DNA from: Asterias rubens
Lineage: Eukaryota > Echinodermata > Asteroidea > Forcipulatida > Asteriidae
Direction: 5' to 3'
NCBI RefSeq assembly: GCF_902459465.1
Contig: NC_047066.1
Coordinates: forward strand, 14,573,047 to 14,637,046
Length of the DNA: 64,000 nucleotides
Both the position numbers and the translations under genes were made by a program. The notes under the pieces were generated by a model. That model saw only the letters and a program-made list of their open reading frames with translations, ran no database searches and was not told where the DNA came from. Positions 12,007 to 23,802 of the stretch are shown here, one piece after another. Numbering within the stretch: the first letter of the stretch is position 1; each line of letters begins with the position of its first letter.

Positions 12007-12972
12007 CTTTGACTTAATCTTGTTACAATCTTTCCCTGTTGGTACAAAAGGGTAAATTCATTGTAGTTTAGAATTTGAATGTTTTTATCAGTCATGTGTT
12101 AAATGATTTAGGTAGGCTAGTGTACTTGCCAGTGTAAAGTCAGTGTTCTTGAACCACGTTCTTAAAAATTACCAATGTACCCATTGTTACACTACTATAC
12201 TTTCATTAATGTGCTGACTTGGGTAATTATGGATGAAGCTCCCAAACCTACACCCTCTTCTGGTAACTGCTTGTATACAATGTACATTTAGGTCTAACAT
12301 GATTCCTATCTGTTGAGGAACCTCAACTGATGGAGTTTAATTCGCCTCTTTAAGGTTTCTCAGCTATAAGAAATGTTCATCAATGCCAAAATGTATTTGT
12401 ATTTGTAGTCAACCCAAGGGCTGTAAGTACATAGGGACAACAGTTAAGGTGACACCAGATGAAGAGGGTCCTCTTTATATCAGTGAAAAGCACAGTCATT
12501 ATATATCAGATGCTTTGACAATGAACGTATTTCATTTGAAAAGGTTTAAGAGGCCCAAGTTTTTGCTGTTGCTGGAAATAAAAGGTACCTCAACTGATAA
12601 ATGAATCAGGGATGTGATTCCTCTGTTTTTAATGAACTCCCCTCATAAAAACATGAAGATAAAACCATAAGAATGCCCTGGATTGCAGAGTGGGGCTTTC
12701 AAAACCAATGACAGCATTGCACTTTTTCAACAGGCTATCGTGCACACCCCTGATGACTATAGGCCTTTAGGATAATTGAGTAAATGTAGCTTGCCCAGCA
12801 GTTTTGAAAAGTTTAAATGTTAAGTACCTACAAGCATCCCCCCATTTTTATTATTTTTACAAAAATGGTAAAAGGAAAGATACGTAACTGTTGGAGCCCT
12901 TTTCACACTACCATGCCAAATCACAGGAAATAAAACCCCAGCAAATTCATCGCATTAAATCCACAACTACAT

Positions 12973-13693
12973 GTTGATGTAGCCTTGCTCAAGGCAGTCG
13001 AATTATTCACTCAGAAAAAAAGACCGTCGCTGTATAAAACCCACCCGTATACACTGTGCGTAAAATGTGTACCCATCGCACGACATGATGCCCGCACACT
13101 ATCCACATGCGTCGGCCGTTAGGCCGACAGCCTTGTAGGGTCTGTGTTGAAGCCACTGACCTCATTACTATAATAAGCGAAGAGTTCCCACGGTCAACTC
13201 ATTAACATAATGCCCGCGAAAGACGAGACATGTTTACATCACACACCACCACCACTAACGCTCTGTGAGCATAATAGGGTCCAAAGGTCGTGATAAGGGA
13301 AGTGCGTGATTGGACGTCAAAATGAATAATTCATTTGCTTCACATCCTGTGGTGTCTGATAGGTCTGACGAAAGATATACATATTCATGAGATGCATACT
13401 ATCATGTCTGAGAGCCCCCCATTTTTTTCCAATATTGGATTTTTATTTCATGAAACACATTAAACCCGGAAGTTACAGACCCGACAAGGCTGTCGGCGTG
13501 ACAGCCTCCACATGCGGTTAGTGGTACAAGTGCGGATGACTTGTGTGCACAGTAGTCGTACGGTGTGATGAATGTTTGTATACGAGTGGGTCGTGCGGTG
13601 TGAATACATGCACCACGCACAGTGTATACGGGTGGGTTTAAAACGGCGTCTTTTTCGGAATGAATAATGCGACTGCCTTGAGCAAGGCTATCC
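12973..13693. mobile_element. ~720-bp terminal-inverted-repeat element in the 5'UTR intron of TRIM copy 2
   Basis: About 80 bp at the left (TAGCCTTGCTCAAGGCAGTC through CCCACCCGTATACACTGTGC) is repeated in inverse at 13613-13692. The interior contains subterminal repeats (GGCCGACAGCC, ATGCGG) but no credible protein. Confidence 0.75.
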
Positions 13694-13758
13694 TTGATGC
13701 TGTTTTTCTGAGAAAATGAAATGCTAAAGATGAAAACCCAAGGGAGTTATCTACTGGC

Positions 13759-14082
13759 TTAAAGGCTGTGGACACGATTGGTAATTACTCAAACAAATTA
13801 TTTGCATAAAACCTTATATGGTAATGAGTAATGGGGAGAGGTTGATAGTATAAAACAGAAACGGCTCCCTCTGAAGTAACGTAGTTTTCAAGAAAGAAGA
13901 AGTTTTCCACGAATTTGATTTCGAGACCTCAGATTTACATGTAGAATTTAAATAATATCTCGCAACTTCGACGACCGATTGAGGTCAAACTTTCACAGGT
14001 TTGTTATTTTATGCATATGTTGAGATACACCAAGTGAGAAGACTAGTCTTTGACATTTACCAAGAGTGTCCTCTGTCTTTAA
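13759..14082. mobile_element. MITE, GGCAGTGGACACTATTGGTAA family, in TRIM copy 2 intron
   Basis: A diverged, slightly shortened member. The left end reads TTAAAGGCTGTGGACACGAT and the right end mirrors it. This is the only clear copy inside the TRIM array. Confidence 0.75.
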
Positions 14083-14473
14083 CCCAGAGAGGGGTTATTA
14101 TTTAATTTTCCTTGATGGCCTTACTTCCTGGGAGTTCGCAGAGGTATAAGCAATTCAAGTGTGAAAGGGTTAAATATATCATACCAGGAAGTTCACATAG
14201 GAATGAAAAAAACCCGTTAATTTCCTGCCGTGATATATTTTACCCTTTACACACCTGATTTGCTAACCCTTTCAAACTTCCAAAAGGCCATGGGAAGAGT
14301 ACGAAGGAGGTTTGCCGATGATGACTAAGTTGAACAAAAGATCCACAACTATTTTTTCATGCACACCCTATTGTGCAACAACTTTGTCAACAATCACCGG
14401 CTGATTTTGCCTCTTTTTACCCCATTCTTAAATCATTGTCCCTATAATATACTTGATGGAATAATATACTTAC

Positions 14474-14684
14474 AACTGTATATGATAATAGAATTATTGA
14501 TGTCGATTGAGGTCTTTCTTCGTCAGTAAGCCCAACAAGGTGTGACTTCTGGTGTTTTACACCCTCAACCTCCTTTAGTACACTGCTTGCTGTGCTGTTT
14601 GAGGCGTACCTGTTTATAGTGCGTAGTAGTCGGGGTACATGTACAATGTAGTATCATAGTTTGCATAAATGGCATATATTGCTC
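14474..14684 (-). other. Predicted non-coding first exon of TRIM copy 2
   Basis: The donor GTAAGT is at 14473-14468 and the acceptor at 12036-12038, giving a 2,438-bp intron. That intron is enlarged by two insertions (12973-13693 and 13759-14082). The 5' end is estimated from the TATA-like box at 14712-14719. The coding part of this copy is frameshifted, yet these signals remain. Confidence 0.5.
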
Positions 14685-14711
14685 AACGATCCCTGAAAAA
14701 AAATCCCTTTC

Positions 14712-14719
14712 AATTTATA
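14712..14719 (-). promoter_or_regulatory. TATA-like box, TRIM copy 2
   Basis: TATAAATT on the minus strand, followed by the same AAAGGGATTT downstream block seen in the other copies. Confidence 0.5.
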
Positions 14720-15394
14720 CCCCCAATGAGGTCAGTCAAGTGTGATTCATAAGTACAGTATAAACATTGTATGTAGACTACACCTATAGTAGACTGGTCC
14801 TATTGTATGTTTGAGCACAACGAGTGGAAGATTTCAAGCTGGTTTCAGGTGTGAACCAACAGAAAAGGCTTCAAAATAATGCTGCATATAAATATGTCAT
14901 TTCTTACAACACAAAAATATTCATATACATTCCCTTGAACAAATACGCTGTACAATTTCAAAATGCATCTATTGTATGAGCATGTGTAAAGCACTCTTAC
15001 ACCATCTACCAGATGGCTTAATACTTGGCTGAAATTGGGGCTGGGCTGGGTTTGGAGGACAGATATTACGTAATCAATTGCAATATATTGTCTTAGGTTG
15101 ACAATGTACCCTGAGATCTGCGAGCCCCATCACCAAGCTCACAAGAAGGGCAAAAACTTCTGTAATTTTCTCATTTTGGTCAGTCACCCGCATCCAGGCA
15201 AGGGAAGCCCCTAGAACCAAGGACCCTGGGGACCGTCGCCAGGTATGTCCTCTTGCCTGTTTAGGCCCGGCCACTTGTTTGGGAGAGGAACTCATGGAAT
15301 CCCATCGTTAAGCGCCCAGGAAGGGCAAAAACCTACAAACTATTTACATCTTTGGTCACCTATGCCACAGGCCAGGACATCACCTACCCCCCCC

Positions 15395-15775
15395 TACCCC
15401 AAAACCCTGGGGACCCCTAAACCCTGGGGACCCCAAAACCCTGGGGACCCCAAAACCATGGGGACCCCATCACCCTGGGGACCCCAAAACCCTGGGAACC
15501 CCATAACCCTGGGGACCCCATCACCCTGGGGACCCCAAAACCCTGGGGACCCCAAAACCCTGGGGACCCCAAAACCCTGGGAACCCCATAACCCTGGGGA
15601 CCCCAAAACCCAGGGGACCCCCAAAACCCTGGGGACCCCTAAACCCTGGGGACCCCAAAACCCTGGGGACCCCAAAACCCTGGGGACCCCAAAACCCTGG
15701 GGACCGCATAACCCTGGGGACCCCAAAACCCTGGGGACCCCATAACCCTGGGGACCCCAAAACCCTTGGGACCAT
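15395..15775. repeat. 17-bp GC-rich minisatellite
   Basis: About 22 tandem units of ACCCTGGGGACCCCAAA with small variants (CATC, CATA). Each unit holds the self-complementary GGGGACCCC/CCTGGGG core. Long open frames on both strands (GPQNPGD-type peptide repeats) result from the period and are not genes. The 300 bp before it contain nothing I recognise. Confidence 0.9.
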
Positions 15776-16909
15776 TGCCCGATTGCTGGTCTCCAATACT
15801 AGAATCATATCGTATCATCTTTACATCATCAAGTCGCTTTGGAATTTCAAGTGTAAGTTATAAAAAATATCAATTCCCTTGACTGAAGCCCAAGATTCTC
15901 AACAAGGTTAAATCTGGAACGTTCAGTTTCTGGACTGTTCAATCTCACCATTCTATCTATAGCAAAAGCACGAATGTGGAAGAAATCAAACTATTCAAAC
16001 TTTTGAAAAGTAAATGTTACAACTTCATAAGAAACTTTTGCAATTGTAATAGAGTATTATTCTAAACTTAGCATTTGACAATAACAAATATCATGTTGTT
16101 TGATAGACAAGAAATTACTTGGGTGTACCGATTAAGTCTAGGATTACACTCAGTGATCATTTATTTCCAATCTCAATGGATACAACTGATTATGTACAAA
16201 GTGCAATAGTGCAGTACTCACAGGCTTCCAAGTGTGTTGTTACCTTATGTTCCTGCTTTACAACACACACAGAACAAACTTTCAAAGGTCAAAAATTATG
16301 ATCCCTCTTCTGTTATGGTAAGTATCTCATACCATGTACCACAACAAGGACCCCTGTGTATGTGGGGATGTTGTACTAGCAGTGAATGGGACCTGGCTAT
16401 AGCAGTCATGTTGTTTCTTCAGTACAGTAATTCAAGTAATAATTTACTCAAGATCTGCTCTAAATTCAATTGCTCTTTGTTCAACCTAAAATCATTCATA
16501 GAACTATTGATAGTACTAGAATATACTTGCTCTGTTTATTTGAGTGTTTTTATGAATGGCACCTTTGTACAATGTTTCACGTTAAGAATTACAAACACCA
16601 GCAAGCTCATAGTGAAGTGTGCCACCAGCTAGGACAAAGCTGCTGAATGCACAACCAGTAGCTGAGTATAACAAACATGGTCACCAATAAGGTGTCCAGC
16701 CAAAATACCATGTCATGGGAGTTCCCTGTTATTAGACTGGTATTCCATTTAATCTTTAAGAAATCTTTTCTGCTCAAGCAACTCCATGAAACTGGGCCCA
16801 GTCTTCATGTAAGACACACTGGTGTGGAAGCAAAGTAGCTGCTTCTATTCCATTGCAGGTGTACGGTACTCTTTAGTGAGTATGGTCATTACAGTACAGG
16901 ACATAAATT

Positions 16910-17105
16910 GTACACTTTGACAGGAGTGCCACCTACGTAACCTGTGGGCCCAACTGGAGCTATTCAGGAAGAAATATTGCTTTTAAAAAGTCTTCTGCTT
17001 AAAACAAAAAAACGTAGACTTTGACAGGAGTGCCACCTACGTAACCAGGGCCCAACTGGATCTATTCAAGAGTAAATAGTACTTTTAAAAATTCTTCTGC
17101 TTAAC
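16910..17105. repeat. ~105-bp direct repeat dimer, unit 2
   Basis: Copies start at 16910 and 17014, homologous to the dimer at 7916-8116. Confidence 0.8.
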
Positions 17106-17693
17106 AACAAAAATCAGCAGTGTACGAATCACAGATGGTACATGTAGAATACATGGTGTGATTGGATTTAATCTTTGTTTGTTATATTTTTATTGTGCTT
17201 GCCTCTTTTTTTTTTAGGGCTGAAGCAGCTCTATGAAATTGGGCCCAAGATCCAAACCAGACTCCAATAGTACCAGAGCCTCAGTTCAATGTTCTATAAA
17301 CCACTCAGCCAGCTTTAAAACTAATCAAATACATTCAAAACTTTTAATTTCCGTTTACACAAGATACTTTTGTTTTAAAAAGCTTTTAAAATGAAAGCAT
17401 TATTCTTTACATGTGAGAGCATATATGATGATGTGTTTATCTTAACTAACAAGCAAAATGGAAAATATAAAAAAAGTAGTAAAAATAAATTAACAATACT
17501 CATTAGTTTACTTGAACAGTGGTGAATACATTGTCTGATTTCAGTTGACAGGCATTAAAAAAAACCTATTAACATGAATAAATGTGACCTTATTGAACAA
17601 CAGTGCCCTCTAATGCATGTTTGAATAACTGTGTTAGGAATACTTAAATCAGTGCTCTATAAACCAATCAGCTGTAACACTTAACACGCTATT

Positions 17694-18720
17694 AGCAACT
17701 ACATTCCAACCTTTTCATTTCATACATTTATTTTGTTGCAATTTACACACAGTACCTGTCTTTTCTTTTAAAAAGCAAACAAGAAAGCAATTTTATATAC
17801 ACGTGAGAGCTAGCAGATGATAGTGATGAAGTGTTTGTGTTAATTTACAAGCAAAATGGAAAATATAAGAATAGTAGTAAAAGAAAATAACAATAATCGT
17901 CAGTTTATTTAAACGGTGGTGAGTACATTGTTTGAATCCATTAGACAGGCATTAAAATTAAGAAAACAACTATTAATTTGAATAAAATTTAATGTGATCT
18001 TATTGAACAACAGTGTCCTTTAATGCATGTAAATGCAACTACATTTCAACCTGTTCATTTCATACATTTATTTTGCAATTTACACATAGTAACTGTCTTT
18101 TAGTTTAAAAGGCTTAGTAAAACAATAAAGCAATTTTATATACATCTGGGAGCTAGCAGATGAAAGTGATGAAGTGTTTGTGTTAATTTACAAGCAAAAT
18201 GGAAAATATAAGAATAGTAGTAAAAGAAAACAACAATAATCGTCAGTTTATTTAAACGGTGGTGAGTACATTGTTTGAATCCATTAGACAGGCATTAAAA
18301 TTAAGAAAACAACTATTAATTTGAATAAAATTTAATGTGATCTTATTGAACAACAGTGTCCTTTAATGCATGTAAATGCAACTACATTTCAACCTGTTCA
18401 TTTCATACATTTATTTTGCAATTTACACATAGTAACTGTCTTTTAGTTTAAAAGGCTTAGTAAAACAATAAAGCAATTTTATATACATCTGGGAGCTAGC
18501 AGATGAAAGTGATGAAGTGTTTGTGTTAATTTACAAGCAAAATGGAAAATATAAGAATAGTAGTAAAAGAAAACAACAATAATCGTCAGTTTATTTAAAC
18601 GGTGGTGAGCACATTGTTTGATTCCATTTGACAGGCATTAGAATTAAGAAAACAACTATTAATTTGAATAAAATTTAGTGTGATCTTATTGAACAACAGT
18701 GTCCTTTAATGCATGTTGGA
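17694..18720. repeat. Three tandem copies of a ~343-bp AT-rich repeat
   Basis: TGCAACTACATTTCAACC recurs at about 17694, 18034 and 18377. Single copies of this type start at 1, 8643 and 29062, and a more diverged relative precedes them (8300-8640, 17320-17690, 28720-29060). So the repeat is ancestral to the array and expanded only in unit 3. Confidence 0.85.
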
Positions 18721-19163
18721 ATACCAAAGTTCATCGTTAAAGATAATAGGTGGGCATGATAAGCCATTCATTGTATTATAAGTACTTACAAACTCTGCAA
18801 AATGTGAAGAGACAGACAGTAAATTAGTTAGGGGCAATAAATCTTGCTATTTGTACTGTCCACTTATTAAATTGTTGTTTCCATGCAACCAAGATGCAAC
18901 AAGGTTATTTTTGAGTATTTGTTGTTCCACATTCCATCTTATCTTAACGTGATTCTGCACCAAATTTGGATGTCACATGGAAGTGGAACACCTTTTTTTG
19001 TATCCCTTTTTCTTTTTCTTGTTTTTCTTTTTTTTTCTTCACATAAACAGTAATTACTACATTTACAATATCATGAACTAGTGTAATGTGTATGTTATGA
19101 TATTATTAGTTCAGTTGTTTTGTTTTTATAGTTCACTTTTGCATGTTAAGTGAGGTACTATTC

Positions 19164-21116
19164 TTACTGGGAAACAACTTGGAAGATGTTTACTGATGTC
19201 AGTGCTTCTACTACAATATTGCCAGATGGTGTGAATGTGATGTCAAAGGCGTTACCACAATCCTCAATGACACATCCAATGTACTTGCCATCAGAACTGT
19301 ACTGACATATTCTATTGGTTCCTGTTATCCAATTATTTTGAGCAACAAAGATACTTCCATCTTTATCACAGCACACACCATAGGAATCTTCAGACTGATC
19401 AGTATCTACTGAGAACACCTTTCCACCCTTATAATCAACTGAGTGTAAATGTACACCACCTCTACTGCTGTAGATAATCCTCTCCTTGTATGAAGTCAAA
19501 TAGTATACATTTACTGGAGTAGAGAATGTTCTGATGAGTGATCCATCAGGGTTGTAGAGTGAGATTAGCCCTTCTTTATAACCCACTGCTATGAGATTGT
19601 TTTCATCCACTGCAAGCCTTGATGGGTAGAAGTCTCTTACACTTAGATTGAACTGATGATGGGGCTTATATCTCCTGTTAAAGATCTTGACTTCTCTATT
19701 GTCAATCACATACAGGTGATCATTATTGCCCACAGTGAGTACCTTTGGTTCAGAAAGACCTTTTAGTTTTAATCTTTGTGGGCAGTGAGTAGACTGTGAT
19801 GTGTTTGCTGCTACCTGAGATTTTAATGTAAACAACGCATTGTGGCCTATATCTAATACTACTATTTCATTGTCGGAGAAAGCTGCAACAAACCTTACCT
19901 CCAGAAAGTGTGTGAAGTCAAATTGACTGAAACTTTCCTTCAGTTCCCACTCCTGTTTTGTATGGATTGTTTCATGTTCCTTGGCCTGAGCCTCTGCTTT
20001 AGCTTGTTGCTCATCTTCCAGCACCAATCTTCCCACTGACCTTTCACCTTCTTCAAACTCAAGAAAGGAAAGCCTGTCAGACACAATCTCGCCTTGTATC
20101 TTAGTAAGTTCACCAAGATTGTTCTTAAGTTTCAGCTTGAAATCCAGAATCTCGTGAGAGCTTGCTTGGGTCATGAACTGATTCACTTCATCCAGCTTGT
20201 GCTCTACCTGGGTCACTTCTTTTGTGTTGGTTGCCTCTGCAGTTTCAAATGTCTGGACTCTGTCTTTGTAAACAATCTCTGCCTCTTGTTTCAGCTGCTT
20301 TTCCTCTTCTGTGATCTTTGCTCTCTCCTTGGCAGCCTTCTTGGAGATTTTCATATTGCTTTCAGCATATGAAGATTCCAGTTTCTTGCGAGACTCACTA
20401 GCTTGTTCCATGGCAGTTTGAATATCAGCCTTGCATTTCTCAGCTTTTGCAACCAGCTCTGCAACTTCCTGTTTGCATTTGTCTAAAGCCTCAGGTATGC
20501 CGATGGGGTCATGTGGTTGGTTTGCGTGATCAAGAATGGTACAAGTTGTGCATTCTAACTTCTGGCATGTGTTGCAGTAGATGTTGAGAGTCTGATCACT
20601 GTGCTTGCCACACTTTGGAATGTATTCCCTGATTTTACTGCGGTAGGTTACTACACCCGATTGCAGTTGAGCAAGTGAGTAGATTGTATGTGATTCCAAA
20701 ATAGCCATATGCTGATGTGCTTGTTGACATTCTTGACAAATAAAATGTTCGCAGTCAATACATCTGGAAACAGCCGTATGATCTCTTTTACAGGCTTGGC
20801 ATTTGACCTCTGACCCATGACCCTCCATGAGTTGCTCCTGAACAGTAAACTCATCCACCAGGGCATTGAGTTTAAAGTCCTTAGGTAGACTGTCAACCTT
20901 GTTGTCTTCTAGTGTTGTTTTCTTTCTGCACAGAGGACACAGTAGGATGGAGTTGTTAGGATCTTGTTGGTGAAGCTCCTTGAGGCATGTGAAGCAGAAG
21001 CTGTGTAGACAGTCTAGCATTGTTGGATTGATGAAGCGATTGGTGCATATTGGACATTCTAGATGATCCTTACTGATCTTATCAAGCACTGAATGGACTG
21101 TGGTACTGGCAGCCAT
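19164..21116 (-). CDS. TRIM-type RING E3 ubiquitin ligase, NHL-like C-terminus (array copy 3, intact)
   Basis: Intact 650-residue frame. The RING (residues 21-63) is identical in layout to copy 1. B-box 1 (C106, C109, C119, C122, C127, C130, H134, H143) is strongly different in sequence from copy 1 but keeps every zinc ligand. B-box 2 is at 169-202 (C169, H172, C181, C184, C189, C192, H197, H202). Coiled coil and NHL-like propeller follow. The flanking DNA is closest to copy 1, whereas the B-box segment is closest to copy 4. Propeller differences from copy 1 cluster in short stretches (THFLEV, YNWITG-like and RGGVH positions) that would be loops. Presumed ubiquitin ligase; substrates unknown. 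Confidence 0.9.
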   Translation of the reverse strand: MAASTTVHSVLDKISKDHLECPICTNRFINPTMLDCLHSFCFTCLKELHQQDPNNSILLCPLCRKKTTLEDNKVDSLPKDFKLNALVDEFTVQEQLMEGHGSEVKCQACKRDHTAVSRCIDCEHFICQECQQAHQHMAILESHTIYSLAQLQSGVVTYRSKIREYIPKCGKHSDQTLNIYCNTCQKLECTTCTILDHANQPHDPIGIPEALDKCKQEVAELVAKAEKCKADIQTAMEQASESRKKLESSYAESNMKISKKAAKERAKITEEEKQLKQEAEIVYKDRVQTFETAEATNTKEVTQVEHKLDEVNQFMTQASSHEILDFKLKLKNNLGELTKIQGEIVSDRLSFLEFEEGERSVGRLVLEDEQQAKAEAQAKEHETIHTKQEWELKESFSQFDFTHFLEVRFVAAFSDNEIVVLDIGHNALFTLKSQVAANTSQSTHCPQRLKLKGLSEPKVLTVGNNDHLYVIDNREVKIFNRRYKPHHQFNLSVRDFYPSRLAVDENNLIAVGYKEGLISLYNPDGSLIRTFSTPVNVYYLTSYKERIIYSSRGGVHLHSVDYKGGKVFSVDTDQSEDSYGVCCDKDGSIFVAQNNWITGTNRICQYSSDGKYIGCVIEDCGNAFDITFTPSGNIVVEALTSVNIFQVVSQ

Positions 21117-22380
21117 CTTTGACTTAAGCTTGTTACAATCTTTCCCTGTTGGTACAAAAAGGTAAATTTATTTTTTATTAACCTACTCATGTTTTCAGTC
21201 AGATGTTGTATCTTTCATTGTGTCAAATGACTTCAGGTGACTCAACTTGCACAAAAGACAATGTGCTTGACCATGTTTTTTGCACGTATGTACAGTGCAG
21301 AATTTGTGCATTGTTCATGTTGAACACTACATTACAACACATAATAATGTATTACGCTCATGGCTGTGTTGAGGTTGAGACTCAAAATTTAGTGCCCTCT
21401 TCTGGTACAAAAAGGCCTATAAATATAGTACTCCACTTGTTTGGAGAGTTTGCTTAACTGCCCTTTATATTTAGTTTTGCACCTGGCAGTTGCTCAACTA
21501 TTGACTGACCCTATTTAAAAAAAAAAAAATAGTTGCAGACCTACCAAGTCTCACGCATTAGGCGTGAGACTCACGCATCAGGCGTGAGACTCAAGAAAAG
21601 AAACAAGAAAATAATGCACAATCTTCAGAATGCACGCAGTTTTTCAGAAGTATTAACTTGAGCTGGCATGCAAACAGAGTGCTCTTTGCTCTATCAGATG
21701 ATTCAGCCGACAATTCGGCAAAGCGCAAAACGTGAATTGCGCACAAGTTTGTCCGATTTCTTAGCAAATTCGTTGAGTGCGCTCCACGAGCCTAGACTCA
21801 ACAGGCAGGGAGGTTCTAGAAGTGGTGAGCGGAAGATTCCGTTAAAACTCTTTTTTTTTTGGGGGGGGGGGTATCCCTGAAATAGCCCTTTTTATCTACA
21901 ACATTATCTACTTACAACATTCCAACGATTCCCAGGAAATGAAACCTTGGGAAATTCCCCTGGAAGATTTGTAACCCCACCACCTCCCCATGTGTAGTTC
22001 AGCCATTTTCTCACGGAAATGCACACCCAAGGTGCAAAAACCTTGAGGGTTCTGGCTCTAACGAAACACCGCATGGGGTTTTCCTTGGAAATTGCCTTAC
22101 TTACTGGGTGTTTACAAGGGTGAGAAATTCAAGTATGAAAAGGCAAAACCAATTTTCTGGAATATAATTCATGTATTGTTTGAAAGACCTCTGTAAGAGA
22201 TTTGTTCTGATAATTACTAAAGTTAAATGGAAAATCCACAACTACTTTTCATGCATGTAGCACTAGCAGTCAGTGGCTGTGTGTCAGTGTACCTTCGTCA
22301 ATAATCACATGCAAACCATATTTTACAGGTACATGGTATAAATAATTTTCCCTACAGTTCACGGACTAACAAGTACTTAC

Positions 22381-22556
22381 AATTCTTGGTGTTGTTTGAT
22401 GTCTTTCTTCATAAATTCACCCAAAAAATAAGACGTGACTTCTGTCTGGTGTTTTTAATATCCACACCCTCCTGTTCCTTGTATGTGCTGGGTCTGTGCT
22501 GTATTGATTCATACAGTCCCTAGTGCACTCTGTAGCAGTTGGCATTATTGCTCATC
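22381..22556 (-). other. Predicted non-coding first exon of TRIM copy 3
   Basis: Donor GTAAGT at 22380-22375 and acceptor at 21146-21148, giving a 1,235-bp intron. This exon retains 83 nt missing from copy 1. It contains several upstream ATGs. The one nearest the donor would open a 14-codon frame crossing the junction and ending at TAA before the main ATG, out of frame with it. Upstream ORFs of this kind often damp translation; that is inference. Confidence 0.6.
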
Positions 22557-22583
22557 ACTCCTTGAAAAAAACAAATCCCCTTT

Positions 22584-22592
22584 CTATTTATA
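22584..22592 (-). promoter_or_regulatory. TATA box, TRIM copy 3
   Basis: TATAAATAG on the minus strand, with the same flanks as copy 1 including the TGACATCA-like site upstream. Confidence 0.6.
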
Positions 22593-23347
22593 GATCCAAT
22601 GATGTCACCGTGAAGTGTGGTACATCATGTACATTACAAGGCATGATGATGTACATGTAGACTTTAGGCCCTACACATCTACAGTGGCATGTTCTATTTT
22701 AACATATATGTAGTCGAAGATTTCAAACTGAGTGATTGGCCAAGTAAACATAATAACATGTTGCTCATCCCTGCTCTGTTGGATGCCGCCCTGGTTTAAA
22801 AAAATATATATATAATAATAAATAATCAATGAAATCATACAAATTTTCAATCTATCTTTTCTGCATTAAACCATCTATTTGTTATGGTTGAACATAGTAT
22901 GGGGAGGGGCTTTGGGGAGGGGGTATTGCAATCAGCTGCAAAAGCATAATGGGGATCTAAAAAAATTACCATTGAAATGGTCTCAATCAGCACTGAAAAC
23001 ATAAAAGTAGGGTCTAAAGAGCAGTTTCATTTGCTGCAGCTACAACAACATTAGGGCCTATTCAAATCTTGTATAAATCGTAGAGTTTTGGTGGTACTTT
23101 TTGTACGTGGAGCTTCAAAGTGTTCGATTGCATTAGTGTGGATGGACTTTTTTCAACGTTTGGGCTGCCCACCCTTCCTGGCCGTTCCCCTGGTCAAAGG
23201 GATCTCTGCTCCTATAATCTAAAAAACCTGGTTTTTTTTAATGAAAATCAAAAGGGCAACTGTAGAGGACCGGACCTTCTCATGATCAACGGCTGGTCTC
23301 CTGTGCTATAGAATCCTCTGTATAATCACATTGACAACAACATCAAC

Positions 23348-23802
23348 ACCGCGTTCACACTTGATCCTGCTAGGAGGATCAAAAGAGGATCTGATCTCAA
23401 AAGGGCGATCAAAGGGAGATCACCAGCTAGTGTGAATGCGATCAGGATCATGATCAGATCCTCCTTGTTGATCTCCCTTTATTGCAAGATCAAAGGGAGA
23501 TCAGATCCTGCAAAGGTGATCAAAAAAAAATGTGAACACCGATCCAGATCAGATCCTGCAACTTAAGCTGCTCACATCCGGTGTGTCAGGTGGTTAAAAA
23601 AACTAGCGCACACAATCAATGACCTCGCACAGTAACCTTTGCCGTCAGCTGAACTGAACTTCCATTTATCTATGCAAGATCAATGCGAGATCACACTCAA
23701 GTGTGAACGCGGAGTGGGGATCCCTGCACAAAAATGCTTGATCTCGCTTTCGGGTTCTGATCCTCCTTGGATTCTTGTAGGAGGATCAAGTGTAAACGCG
23801 GT
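23348..23802. mobile_element. GATC-crowded foldback element, unit 3
   Basis: Near-identical copy of the element at 5045-5500, carried along with the duplicated unit. Confidence 0.75.

Larger units (their letters stand above)
8643..17693. repeat. Segmental array unit 2
   Basis: Second unit. Its 3' flank and TRIM are close to unit 1, but about 12060-15880 is diverged or unique, including a TIR element, a MITE and a 17-bp minisatellite. Homology to unit 1 resumes near 15900. It lacks the TIR element found in units 1 and 3 and so supplies the empty site. Confidence 0.75.

Noticed and set aside
12383-12604. 73-residue plus-strand frame in unit 2
   Set aside because: Inside the predicted 5'UTR intron, no homolog recognised and no equivalent in the other units.
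15245-15808. Long open frames on both strands rich in GPQNPGD-type repeats
   Set aside because: They are produced by a 17-bp tandem repeat lacking stops; no start context, splice structure or domain.
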